64,000 bases of DNA, taken from NCBI GenBank assembly GCA_036898135.1, contig CM072511.1, positions 21,175,819 through 21,239,818 of the forward strand, read 5' to 3'. Below the pieces are notes generated by a model that saw only the letters and a list, made by a program, of their open reading frames with translations, searched no databases and was not told where the DNA came from. The stretch's first letter is position 1, and each line of letters opens with the position of its first letter. The position numbers and the translations under genes were made by a program. The DNA is from Oncomelania hupensis. Lineage: Eukaryota > Mollusca > Gastropoda > Littorinimorpha > Pomatiopsidae. This document shows positions 23,346 through 31,867 of the stretch, in pieces.

Positions 23346-24481
23346 TTTGTTTTAAAAGTTATTAATAAAAATCTCATTAACGATGAAAATTAATTCAGAG
23401 CCAACCAATTTGATTTTATTTTGGACATTTTTTTTCCTTAGTTTACCCCCCGTCCTCTTGTATTAGTTTTTAGAAAACAAAGGATGCATTTGTTATATAA
23501 GCCATAAGCATCAATGAAAGAGCAATATATTTTGAAGAAAAGTCTTTCTTCAGTCAGAGCAGTCTGGATAGTTTTTTTTAATATTTATTTTAAATCTAGC
23601 TCATTTTCTTATCAGTACTTTCTAGTCCAAAGGAGAAAATGCAGCGTTCAGTTTTAGAGATTTTAGTTTCCTTTTGTTCTAAATTTAGTTCTCTATGCCT
23701 TTACTGTAAGATCGAGCTACAGTAGTTGTAGAACACAAACAAACAAACAAACAATCAAGTCCAGTTTTTTAAAATTACCCGTTGTTTTCACTTTATAAAA
23801 TCTCTTCCCCTCTTCCATTTTCTGGTTAAAAACTGGTCCCTTCTGTATCAAAGTTGTGTGTTTTAAACTTTTATATCTAGTCTTTTTCTTCTTCTATGAA
23901 GACGACTAATGTATAGAAGTAGCAGACTATGTTGTGTTCACTTTTAGGAAAAGGTTTTGGGTCTTTATTTAGAGCCCCGAAATGCCAGGCGATCTTCACT
24001 TCACATCATAACGTCAGCAGCCGGAGGAATTGTGGGCCCTTTGAGAGTTGCAGCGCAAAGAAGCAACTGACAGATGAAAGCTAGGTGGAACTGCTTTACA
24101 GTCCTTCTTTACGACCAACAAAGGGAGGCGATGCAAATGACAATACCACCCTTCACGTTCGACAATCCAACATGGCGGGCGCGGTGGCGGGGAGGCTAAG
24201 AGAGAAAGGCGTTTTTGGTTGTTTATTTTTATTTTTATTTGTTTGGTTTTTGGGGGAATAAACATTGAGTTGGTTTGCATTTGGGAATTTTATTTATTTG
24301 TTTATTTATTGTTAAGGAACAAAATAACATGGAAGATTGATATCGTTAGTAATAAATTTCATGCGGATCAACAGCATTAGATATACGCTTTCTATGATTT
24401 GGGGTTTGTGGTAATGGTAGGGATGGAATGAGGTCGGCCAGTTCGGGTTCCGGGAGTACCGAAAAGAAAATCAGCGTCAGT
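23346..24481. other. No gene recognised
   Basis: AT-rich with (CAAA)n at 23738-23752 and TTTATT runs near 24290. No domain seen in the short frames. Confidence 0.55.
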
Positions 24482-24492
24482 AAGATGCCCAG

Positions 24493-24673
24493 CAATACGA
24501 TGACATGCTCACAGTGGTGAAGAAACGGAAACTCCGAGGACTGGCTTGACACAGAACGAAGCCATGAAGGTTGCTGAGAACGGGAAAAGATGGTTGTACG
24601 CTGGTTAAACGATCATCTGTGGTGCCCCAGCGACTTTCGAGTTACGGGATAGGATAGGATTGGATAGGATAGG
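24493..24673 (+). mobile_element. LINE copy, 181 bp, internally deleted
   Basis: A plus-strand copy ending GAGTTACGGGATAGGATAGG. An internal deletion joins AAACTCCGAG to GACTGGCTTG. A near-perfect duplication AAGATGCCCAG / AAGATACCCAG lies at 24482-24492 and 24674-24684. Confidence 0.88.
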
Positions 24674-24762
24674 AAGATACCCAGATGGAAAAATATTTTC
24701 TTACGTATTTTTCATATACAGTAAAATACAATACAATACAATACATTACAATACAACACATT

Positions 24763-24767
24763 GCATC
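24763..24767. repeat. Target-site duplication GCATC, left
   Basis: GCATC directly precedes the LTR 5' end (TGTTACG). The same five bases follow the 3' LTR at 30360-30364. Confidence 0.95.
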
Positions 24768-24919
24768 TGTTACGTTGAAACGAACGAAAGTGTGTCTAAA
24801 GCGCGCACGATAGATCTAATCGTTTCGATTTGCAAAGTATTCAATAATGGAGTTTATTTACCTTTGATTTGAGTTTGCATTGTTGTTAGGAGAGGCTTTG
24901 TATAACGTTGATAATTTGC

Positions 24920-25064
24920 GAAGTTTCTGGATCTGCGTGTTTACTCTTGATAGAAATTTCCGGATGGATATCGAAGGTCGTGAATGTTCCCGGAAGTAGA
25001 GAAAATGTGTAATGACGTAAGCCAGTGATGACGATCTTTAGTTCGATTGGTGGCAGTACGTCAT
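24920..25064 (+). promoter_or_regulatory. U3 enhancer candidate: HSE-like, CRE-like and CCAAT motifs
   Basis: Three heat-shock-element-like triads: GAAGTTTCTGGAT (24920-24932), GAAATTTCCGGAT (24953-24965) and GAATGTTCCCGGAA (24982-24995); each departs from nGAAnnTTCnnGAAn at one position. These are followed by TGACGTAA (25013-25020), an inverted CCAAT (ATTGG, 25046-25050) and TACGTCAT (25057-25064). All lie 40-185 bp upstream of a TATA-like box. The 3' LTR carries the same set. Confidence 0.5.
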
Positions 25065-25102
25065 TTCTACCATGTACCATATTGTTCCAGAAAAGAGAGA
25101 GG

Positions 25103-25110
25103 TTATTTAA
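25103..25110 (+). promoter_or_regulatory. TATA-like box of the LTR
   Basis: TTATTTAA, about 280 bp before the LTR end. It places transcription start near 25135, but no start site can be proven from sequence. Confidence 0.4.
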
Positions 25111-25385
25111 TCGTGTGCCGAGTCGCTGTTGAGAGAGTAAAGTTGTTGATAGTGATTTGGAAAGTTGCTGTGAAAGTTGTTGAGTTGAATTGAGAATTGT
25201 ATGCAGTTGTTGATGTGTGCTGAATAAAAGTGGAAAACTTCATACGTGGACTTTGTGACTTGTATGCTGTTTGGACGGGCTGTGTGAATAAACGAATCTG
25301 AGTTACACCTTATCAGGACTTCAGCATCGGGGCTGAATCAAATACTGATAAAGAAAAACACCATCATCAAACTGAGTGTAACATT

Positions 25386-25400
25386 TTGGGGGTCAAGCCG
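25386..25400 (+). other. Primer-binding-site candidate
   Basis: TGGGGGTCAAGCC begins a few bases after the LTR end. The first six bases fit a tRNA 3' end (CCCCCA, as in tRNA-Pro), but the following bases do not clearly match. Tentative. Confidence 0.35.
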
Positions 25401-25936
25401 CGATTCACGCCATAGCCAAGGGTTCAACTGCTACAACAAGCGAGTCAACGTTACGAGAGGCAGTCATCGAGGGTAGCCGCCAACGAGTTGCGTCGAGAGG
25501 GGCCAACATACTGGGACTACATCACCGATAGATTCGGGTTGACTGCAAGGGCGTGTAGTCGCTGAAGAGTTGCTTCGTGAGCGAACAACAGATCGGGACT
25601 ACGTAGCTGCCGTAAGACTACGTCGAGGGACAGTCTCGGAGCTACATCGCCAGTGTTACAGAGAGCGGCGAGCGGACGTCGCGTCTACTTCAGCACAGGA
25701 GCGTATACATCAACACCAGCGTGGTGCAGCGTCGCATACGACGAGGACAGCGGGGCCTGCGTCAGCGAAGGCGACTAGTGACAAGCATCAGCGCTACTGC
25801 AGAAAGCGTGCTGTTCTAGAACAGTCTAGAAAGGTACAGCACAGTCAAGAACTATCCAGAAAAAAAAGAACTCTACAGTCAAGAACTTTCTAGAAAAAGA
25901 ACATTCCAGAAAAGAACTTTCCAGAAAAGCATTAAG
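25401..25936 (+). other. Untranslated leader of the retrotransposon
   Basis: About 540 bp between PBS and the gag start. A 107-codon frame (25570-25893) in another phase has no recognisable domain and is probably chance. The last ~110 bp is a repeat array of AAGAACTTTCCAGAAA-like units. The Gag start ATGG at 25937 has a reasonable context. Confidence 0.7.
25814..25926 (+). promoter_or_regulatory. Heat-shock-element array in the leader
   Basis: Three perfect triads with 5-bp phasing: GAACTTTCTAGAA (25883-25895), GAACATTCCAGAA (25899-25911) and GAACTTTCCAGAA (25914-25926). Upstream are TTCTAGAA (25814-25821) with a near-perfect continuation to 25831, and GAACTATCCAGAA (25849-25861) with one mismatch. 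This matches the known HSF site nGAAnnTTCnnGAAn. Function is inferred. Confidence 0.55.
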
Positions 25937-28900
25937 ATGGCTGACTTCTGGCAGAAAGGGATTGCACTGAATCTCAAAGGCAAACAGCTGACGGAGTACG
26001 TCAAGTCCCAGGAGAGAATACAAGAAAGAGAATTAGAAGAGCAGCGTCGCCGTGAAGAAAGAGAATTAGAAGAGCAGCGTCGCCGTGAAGAAAGAGAATT
26101 AGAGGAGCAGCGACGCCGAGAAGAAAAGGACGAACAGCGTCGCCGAGAAGAAAGAGAAGACCGGCGTCAAGAAAGAGAATTAGAGGAACAGCGTCGGCGT
26201 GACGAGATGGAAGAGAGACGATTAGAAGCTGAGCGTCAATACCAGCTAGAGTTGGCGCGTATCCAGAACAATCAGCATGCGCCACAAGCCACCAACGACC
26301 ATACGGCTCCAAAATTGCCAGCTTTCGTCGACGGGAAGGACCAGATCGACAGCTATCTGGCGAGATTCGAAAGGTTCGCCGAAAGCTCCAATTGGCAACC
26401 TCGAGACTGGGCGATTCGACTGAGTGCACTTCTGACGGGGCAAGCTCTCGAAGTTTACACCAGACTGTCGAACGATGACGCCAAAAACTACGACGTCTTG
26501 AAAGAGGCCCTGTTGCAGTGCTACAACTTTACAGAGAAGGGCTACCGTAAACGCTTCCGTGAATGCCGGCCTAAGTCAGACGAGACGCCAAAGCAGTTTG
26601 TGGAGCGCCTGTCGTCATATCTACACAAGTGGGTGGAGTTATCAGGCGAAATGAAGTCTTACGACAGTCTCCATGACCTGATTGTGAAAGAACAATTTCT
26701 CAATGCCTGTCACAAGGACCTAGCGACCCACTTAGAAGAACAAAAGCTGCAGACGCTTAAAGATGTGACTGAGGCTGCTGAAAGATATCTTATCGCTCAT
26801 GGGAAAACCCTGGGGCCACCCAGCGCGACGAAACATTTTCAGAAGACTGCAAACCATGGGAACCAGATCCAAGGAAGCCAGACGAGCCAGAGACAGACAG
26901 ACTCCACGCCTCCTCCCAGGGAAGGGCATTCAAGGGGCTGTTTCACCTGCAACGCTACAGACCACAGAGCTTCTAACTGTCCTCAAAACAAAAGTAGCGG
27001 ACAGCGGAGCAGTACGGACAACGCAGCGGCGGGCAACCGGCAGAGACGTTTCTCCAATCAATGGCAAAACAGTAGATCTGACCATCAAGTGTGCGGCGGG
27101 AGCGTCCTTCTTCCGAGTGAGACCAAGCGCACAGCTACCCCTGCGGACGTGCAAGAGTGCATGACTGATGGCCAACTTCTCCTTGCCAACGGGAAATCCA
27201 TCCCCGTCGTCGCTAGCGCAGCTGTGACCGTACAGAACATGCCTGTTTCCAAGGGACGCGTCGGAAATCATGAAGTGACTGTTCTAAGAGACTCTGGCTG
27301 CAGTGGGGTCATCGTCAGAGAAGACCTAATCGCTAAAGAACAGTTCACTGGCGATTCTAAATGGACACTCATGGCCGACAGCAAATGTGTGAAAGCGCCA
27401 GTTGCAAAGATTCAAGTCAGCACCCCTTTCTACATAGGCGAAGTCGAAGCGGTTTGCCTGAAGAAGCCGCTGTACGATTTGATGATCGGGAACATCGACG
27501 GCGCGAGACGACCCGGCGACCCCGATCCAGAGTGGAGTCCTGCCTCAACTCAACACGTCGAAGTTGTGGAGGAGGATCCATTGCCGTTTCCCGATGGAGA
27601 CCTTACAGAGCTGCTACGGGACAATGTGGTTACTCCGGCTCAGCCCTGCCGACCAGAGATCGTCGGTGCTGTTACTACCAGGGCCCAGGCCAAGAGAGAC
27701 AAGACGTCTACGCCACTGAAGGTCGCCGACAACTCTAAAGCTGCCATCGTGGACAGAGATAAGCTGATCCAGCTCCAGGAAGATGATAGTACTTTAAACA
27801 AGTACAGGAACCGCCAAGACCACGTGACCAAGGGCAGTGGCACGGTCTATTTTGAGGTGAAGGCCAAGATCCTGTACAGAATCTTCCAGCACACGAGGGT
27901 CAACGGAGGTAAACCACTACGTCAAGTACTGGTACCATTACCCCTAAGGCGCCAGGTGATGGAAGTAGCGCATGACTCAATCATGGGAGGTCACCTAGGC
28001 ATCAAGAAGACGTCAGACAGAATCCAGGCGGTGTTCTACTGGCCAGGACTTCATGCGGACGTCAGCCGTTTCTGTCGATCATGTGACATTTGCCAGAAGA
28101 CCATACCTCGAGGAAGGGTCCCTAAAGTGCCAATGCAGAGAATGCCTTTGATCGACCGACCTTTCAAGAGGGTGGCCTTAGACTTAATCGGCGAAATAAG
28201 ACCTCCGAGTGAAGAAGGTCATCGATGGGTATTGACTTTAGTAGACTATGCGACTCGGTACCCAGAAGCAGTGCCACTGAAGAAGATTGACACTGAAACT
28301 GTAGCAGAGGCACTGGTGGACATGTTCAGTAGACTTGGAGTGCCTGAAGAAATTCTGACAGACCTCGGGACGCAGTTCGTCTCTGACTGCATGAAGGAGG
28401 TCAACAGACTGCTGAGCATCCGGCATTTGACTACGACACCCTACCATCCAATGTGCAACGGGCTTGTCGAAAAGTTCAATGCTACGCTGAAGTCCACCTT
28501 GAAGAAACTGTGCAGCGAGCAGCCCAGACAATGGCATCGCTACGTCAACGCCTTACTTTTCGCCTACAGAGAAGTACCGCAGGAGTCCACCGGCTTTTCT
28601 CCGTTCGAGCTGCTGTACGGAAGAACCATCCGAGGGCCGATGCACATCCTAAAAGAACTGTGGACGAAAGAAGTAGACACCCCAGAGGTGAAGAACAGCT
28701 ACCAGTACGTGTTTGAGCTACGGGAGAAGCTGGAGCAGACTCTCGAGATAGCCAGAGAAAACCTGAAGAAGTCCCAAGACTGTGGAAAGCACTACTACGA
28801 TCGTAGGGCTGTGAACAGGAAGTTCAAACCTGGCAACAAAGTGCTGGTGCTGCTACCTACTGATCATAATAAGTTGCTGATGCAGTGGAAAGGCCCGTAC

Positions 28901-29488
28901 GAAGTGGAGACCGTGGTGGGAATCAACGACTACAAGGTGAAGGTCGGCCAGCATTCCAAGATATACCACGCCAACCTCCTTAAGCTGTACGTGGAAAGGC
29001 CATCAGAGACTGTACACGCAGCAACAGCAGCTGAGATCGACGACAGCTTTGACAGTGAGGAACTGTTGGAACTTGGAGACTTCCACAGTAAAGAAGGCAT
29101 TGATGATGTTAAGCTAGGACCAAGCTTGACGGAAGGTCAAAAAATGGAGCTCAAGGACCTTATGGGCGAGTTTCCCCATAACTTCAATGATGTCCCAGGC
29201 TCTACGACTTTGGTCGAACATGAAGTCCACACCCAGACCTGGGAGGAGCATCTGCAGACCTTGAGGGAGCTGTTCCACCGTCCCGCAGAAGCCAACCTGA
29301 CCGTGAGACCCAGCGAATGCATTCTGGGAGATGACAACGTCGACTGCGACGGACATCCGACGGAAGAAGGAGACAACGGAGGACGCACTGATTCCAGGGA
29401 AGCCCACGTGATCATCGTCTTTGACCCTGGGCCGATGACGACCGCAACTGACGAGGGCGTCGTTTCCTTGCGAATGAAAGAACATTGA
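25937..29488 (+). CDS. Gag-protease-integrase polyprotein with RT remnants
   Basis: A 1183-residue single frame. Residues 25-115 are an Arg/Glu-rich coiled coil built on an 11-residue repeat (RELEEQRRREE). Residues 125-290 are capsid; 200-290 resembles the SCAN domain (IVKEQFLNACHKDL). A CCHC knuckle is C335, C338, H343, C348. The protease motif is DSG at 452-454. Integrase (671-1020) has H679, H686, C716, C719, then D749, D809, E845, followed by GPY (986-988) and a YHANLLKLY end. Residues 1053-1099 match the region just before RT, and 1100-1140 match the part after the catalytic YxDD (TWEEHLQTLR). Motifs A-C of RT and all RNase H are missing; residues 1141-1183 are unrecognised. In this family Gag forms particles, protease matures them and integrase inserts the cDNA. 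There is no frameshift between gag and pol, unlike many relatives. Confidence 0.93.
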   Translation: MADFWQKGIALNLKGKQLTEYVKSQERIQERELEEQRRREERELEEQRRREERELEEQRRREEKDEQRRREEREDRRQERELEEQRRRDEMEERRLEAERQYQLELARIQNNQHAPQATNDHTAPKLPAFVDGKDQIDSYLARFERFAESSNWQPRDWAIRLSALLTGQALEVYTRLSNDDAKNYDVLKEALLQCYNFTEKGYRKRFRECRPKSDETPKQFVERLSSYLHKWVELSGEMKSYDSLHDLIVKEQFLNACHKDLATHLEEQKLQTLKDVTEAAERYLIAHGKTLGPPSATKHFQKTANHGNQIQGSQTSQRQTDSTPPPREGHSRGCFTCNATDHRASNCPQNKSSGQRSSTDNAAAGNRQRRFSNQWQNSRSDHQVCGGSVLLPSETKRTATPADVQECMTDGQLLLANGKSIPVVASAAVTVQNMPVSKGRVGNHEVTVLRDSGCSGVIVREDLIAKEQFTGDSKWTLMADSKCVKAPVAKIQVSTPFYIGEVEAVCLKKPLYDLMIGNIDGARRPGDPDPEWSPASTQHVEVVEEDPLPFPDGDLTELLRDNVVTPAQPCRPEIVGAVTTRAQAKRDKTSTPLKVADNSKAAIVDRDKLIQLQEDDSTLNKYRNRQDHVTKGSGTVYFEVKAKILYRIFQHTRVNGGKPLRQVLVPLPLRRQVMEVAHDSIMGGHLGIKKTSDRIQAVFYWPGLHADVSRFCRSCDICQKTIPRGRVPKVPMQRMPLIDRPFKRVALDLIGEIRPPSEEGHRWVLTLVDYATRYPEAVPLKKIDTETVAEALVDMFSRLGVPEEILTDLGTQFVSDCMKEVNRLLSIRHLTTTPYHPMCNGLVEKFNATLKSTLKKLCSEQPRQWHRYVNALLFAYREVPQESTGFSPFELLYGRTIRGPMHILKELWTKEVDTPEVKNSYQYVFELREKLEQTLEIARENLKKSQDCGKHYYDRRAVNRKFKPGNKVLVLLPTDHNKLLMQWKGPYEVETVVGINDYKVKVGQHSKIYHANLLKLYVERPSETVHAATAAEIDDSFDSEELLELGDFHSKEGIDDVKLGPSLTEGQKMELKDLMGEFPHNFNDVPGSTTLVEHEVHTQTWEEHLQTLRELFHRPAEANLTVRPSECILGDDNVDCDGHPTEEGDNGGRTDSREAHVIIVFDPGPMTTATDEGVVSLRMKEH

Positions 29489-29650
29489 CTGTGTAGACGA
29501 ACTAAGAATATTGGTAATGACAGACTTGAAAATGAAAAACGTTGACTGGGTAAATGATCTGTGAACATTGACAGTATCCAGAAAGACTTGCAGATGAGAA
29601 ACTTTGACTCTGTGTGAATGAACTGTGAACACTGACAGTACTCAGGCAGA
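29474..29650 (+). repeat. ~60-bp imperfect tandem repeat in the 3' untranslated region
   Basis: Three units each with an AATGARAAAC-like start, TTGACT, a GAACTGTGAACAYTGACAGTA-like middle and a CAGACTTG-type end (about 29474, 29528 and 29592). The first unit overlaps the stop codon. Confidence 0.7.
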
Positions 29651-29730
29651 CTGAAATAAGTCTTAATTCTGTACTTTGTTTGTGCATTACGTTTCAACGT
29701 TGTTGAAAGAAATTAAGTAAATTTCTTCTT

Positions 29731-29743
29731 GAGTGGGGGGTTA
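29731..29743 (+). other. Polypurine tract
   Basis: GAGTGGGGGGTTA lies directly before the 3' LTR, in the expected place for plus-strand priming. Confidence 0.8.
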
Positions 29744-30359
29744 TGTTACGTTGAAACGAACGAAAGTGTGTCTAAAGCGCGCACGATAGATCTAATCGTT
29801 TCGATTTGCAAAGTATTCAATAATGGAGTTTATTTACCTTTGATTTGAGTTTGCATTGTTGTTAGGAGAGGCTTTGTATAACGTTGATAATTTGCGAAGT
29901 TTCTGGATCTGCGTGTTTACTCTTGATAGAAATTTCCGGATGGATATCGAAGGTCGTGAATGTTCCCGGAAGTAGAGAAAATGTGTAATGACGTAAGCCA
30001 GTGATGACGATCTTTAGTTCGATTGGTGGCAGTACGTCATTTCTACCATGTACCATATTGTTCCAGAAAAGAGAGAGGTTATTTAATCGTGTGCCGAGTC
30101 GCTGTTGAGAGAGTAAAGTTGTTGATAGTGATTTGGAAAGTTGCTGTGAAAGTTGTTGAGTTGAATTGAGAATTGTATGCAGTTGTTGATGTGTGCTGAA
30201 TAAAAGTGGAAAACTTCATACGTGGACTTTGTGACTTGTATGCTGTTTGGACGGGCTGTGTGAATAAACGAATCTGAGTTACACCTTATCAGGACTTCAG
30301 CATCGGGGCTGAATCAAATACTGATAAAGAAAAACACCATCATCAAACTGAGTGTAACA
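29744..30359 (+). repeat. 3' LTR (616 bp)
   Basis: Same length as the 5' LTR and, by eye, identical. It is followed by GCATC, the right target duplication (30360-30364). Confidence 0.97.
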
Positions 30360-30611
30360 GCATCTTTATTACCTCAAAAAGGAATTGCAACAGGCAAATA
30401 CGTTGAAACATCTATACTCACATTTCAAAGACGTCTATGTGCAGAGTTGCAGCTTTTGGCTGAATCAAAGCGTGCAAGCCACTATTGAATGTCTTTTGGT
30501 GACTTCGGTTAGCGCCTTGAGAAGTTCTATGAGGAAGTAAGAGCGCTGGTAAGCTATATGTTGTTACGCGGTTGGAGCTTCGTGCGGCGAAAAGTGTGAA
30601 TTTGTAGAGGA

Positions 30612-30855
<244 letters not shown>

Positions 30856-30872
30856 CTATCGCTGTTATAATT

Positions 30873-31749
30873 ATCCTATCCTATCCTATCCCGTAACTCG
30901 GAGGTCGTTGGGGCACCACAGATGATCGTTTAACCAGCGTACTCCATCTTTCTCTGTCCTCAGCAACCCTGATGGCTTCGCTCAGTGTCAAAGCCAGTAC
31001 TTTCTCGAATGTTGTCCTCCCATTTCTTTTTTCGGCCTCTCTATTATTCTGCCTCCTTGCGCCGTGCCTTGCAGGATGGTCTTTGCAAGACCTGATGATC
31101 TGATGACGTGGCCATACCATCGGAGTTTCCGTTTCTTCACCACTGTGAGCAGGTCATCGTGTTGTCCAATGGCTTGTGTGATGGTCTGTCGGACTTCCTC
31201 GCTGGTGATGTGCTGGGTATAGGAAATGCCCAGAAGTCTTATGTAGCACCTCATCTCCATGCTTTGTATTCTTCGTTATAGATCTGCTGTGAGGGTCCAT
31301 GTTTCGCAAGCGTATAGGAAGATGGAGATAACAAGGGAGCGCAGCAGCCTTACCTTGGAATGTAGACTGATGGTCTTGTCTTTCCAAATGGGTTTCAACG
31401 TTTCCAGGGCGGGCTCTCTTAGATACTAGCCACCCCATTACGGAAGTGACGTTGCGTATGTAAGACTAATATTGCTATAAGGGTTCGGGTAAGGGTTAGT
31501 TGTAGATCTATCCCTAGCCCTTGCCCTAACCCTTTTCTCTATAAAAATGCTCTCTTTCCGTCCCAAAAACCCACTAAGCCAAGCAAAGTTGACGTGGAGG
31601 TGAAAACTTATTTTTAGATACGCAACGTCACTTCCGTAATGCGATGGCTAGTATCTAAGAGAGCCCTTTCCAAGGCAGCAGTTGTTTGTGCGATCCTGGA
31701 GCGGACTTCCTGTCGGGACCCATTGTCTGATAGAGTAGCTTCTAAATAT
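30873..31749 (-). mobile_element. LINE copy with nested MITE
   Basis: Minus-strand LINE 3' end, tail at 30873-30893. It extends further 5' in ORF2 than most copies and can be followed past the MITE (31411-31666) to about 31749, where it matches 63700-63770. About 610 bp of LINE sequence once the MITE and its duplicated target are removed. The frame is damaged at several points. Confidence 0.9.
31411..31666. mobile_element. 256-bp MITE with 49-bp terminal inverted repeats
   Basis: Ends GGGCTCTCTTAGATACTAGC and its complement; the TIRs (31411-31459, 31618-31666) match at 47 of 49 positions. Flanks TTTCCAGGGC (31401-31410) and TTTCCAAGGC (31667-31676) form a 10-bp duplication with one mismatch. 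The uninterrupted LINE at 63670-63700 confirms the empty site. Long TIRs with a 9-10-bp duplication suggest Mutator-like origin. The interior is itself an imperfect palindrome rich in GGGTTAG/CCCTAAC. Confidence 0.88.
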
Positions 31750-31776
31750 ATTAATTTATTTTAGTATCACCATCAC

Positions 31777-31778
<2 letters not shown>

Positions 31779-31865
<87 letters not shown>
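31779..31865. repeat. (ATT)n microsatellite
   Basis: About 29 units. Confidence 0.97.

Positions 31866-31867
<2 letters not shown>

Larger units (their letters stand above)
24768..25383 (+). repeat. 5' LTR (616 bp)
   Basis: TG...CA ends with short inverted repeat TGTTAC/GTAACA. U3 carries heat-shock-like and CRE-like motifs, then TATTTAA at ~25104. AATAAA signals lie at 25223-25228 and 25287-25292. Reading against 29744-30359 base by base I find no difference. Confidence 0.97.
24768..30359 (+). mobile_element. Gmr1-like Ty3/Gypsy LTR retrotransposon, RT-deleted
   Basis: A 5592-bp element with 616-bp LTRs beginning TGTTAC and ending GTAACA, a 5-bp duplication GCATC, one 1183-codon Gag-Pol frame, a polypurine tract and a PBS candidate. 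Pol order is protease, integrase, then RT remnants, which is the arrangement of the Gmr1-like group and not of standard Gypsy. The RT catalytic core and RNase H are absent. The LTRs look identical, so the copy is young. Mobility would need RT from a related full-length element. Confidence 0.95.

Noticed and set aside
25570..25893. 107-codon frame in the retrotransposon leader
   Set aside because: Different phase from gag, no domain, and ends in the repeat array. More likely chance than an accessory gene.
26001..29697. Antisense frames opposite the Gag-Pol gene, including two of 170-190 codons at the 3' end
   Set aside because: Shadows of the coding strand without any domain.
29489..29743. 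Possible envelope gene downstream of pol
   Set aside because: Only ~255 bp remains before the 3' LTR and it is a non-coding tandem repeat with stops.
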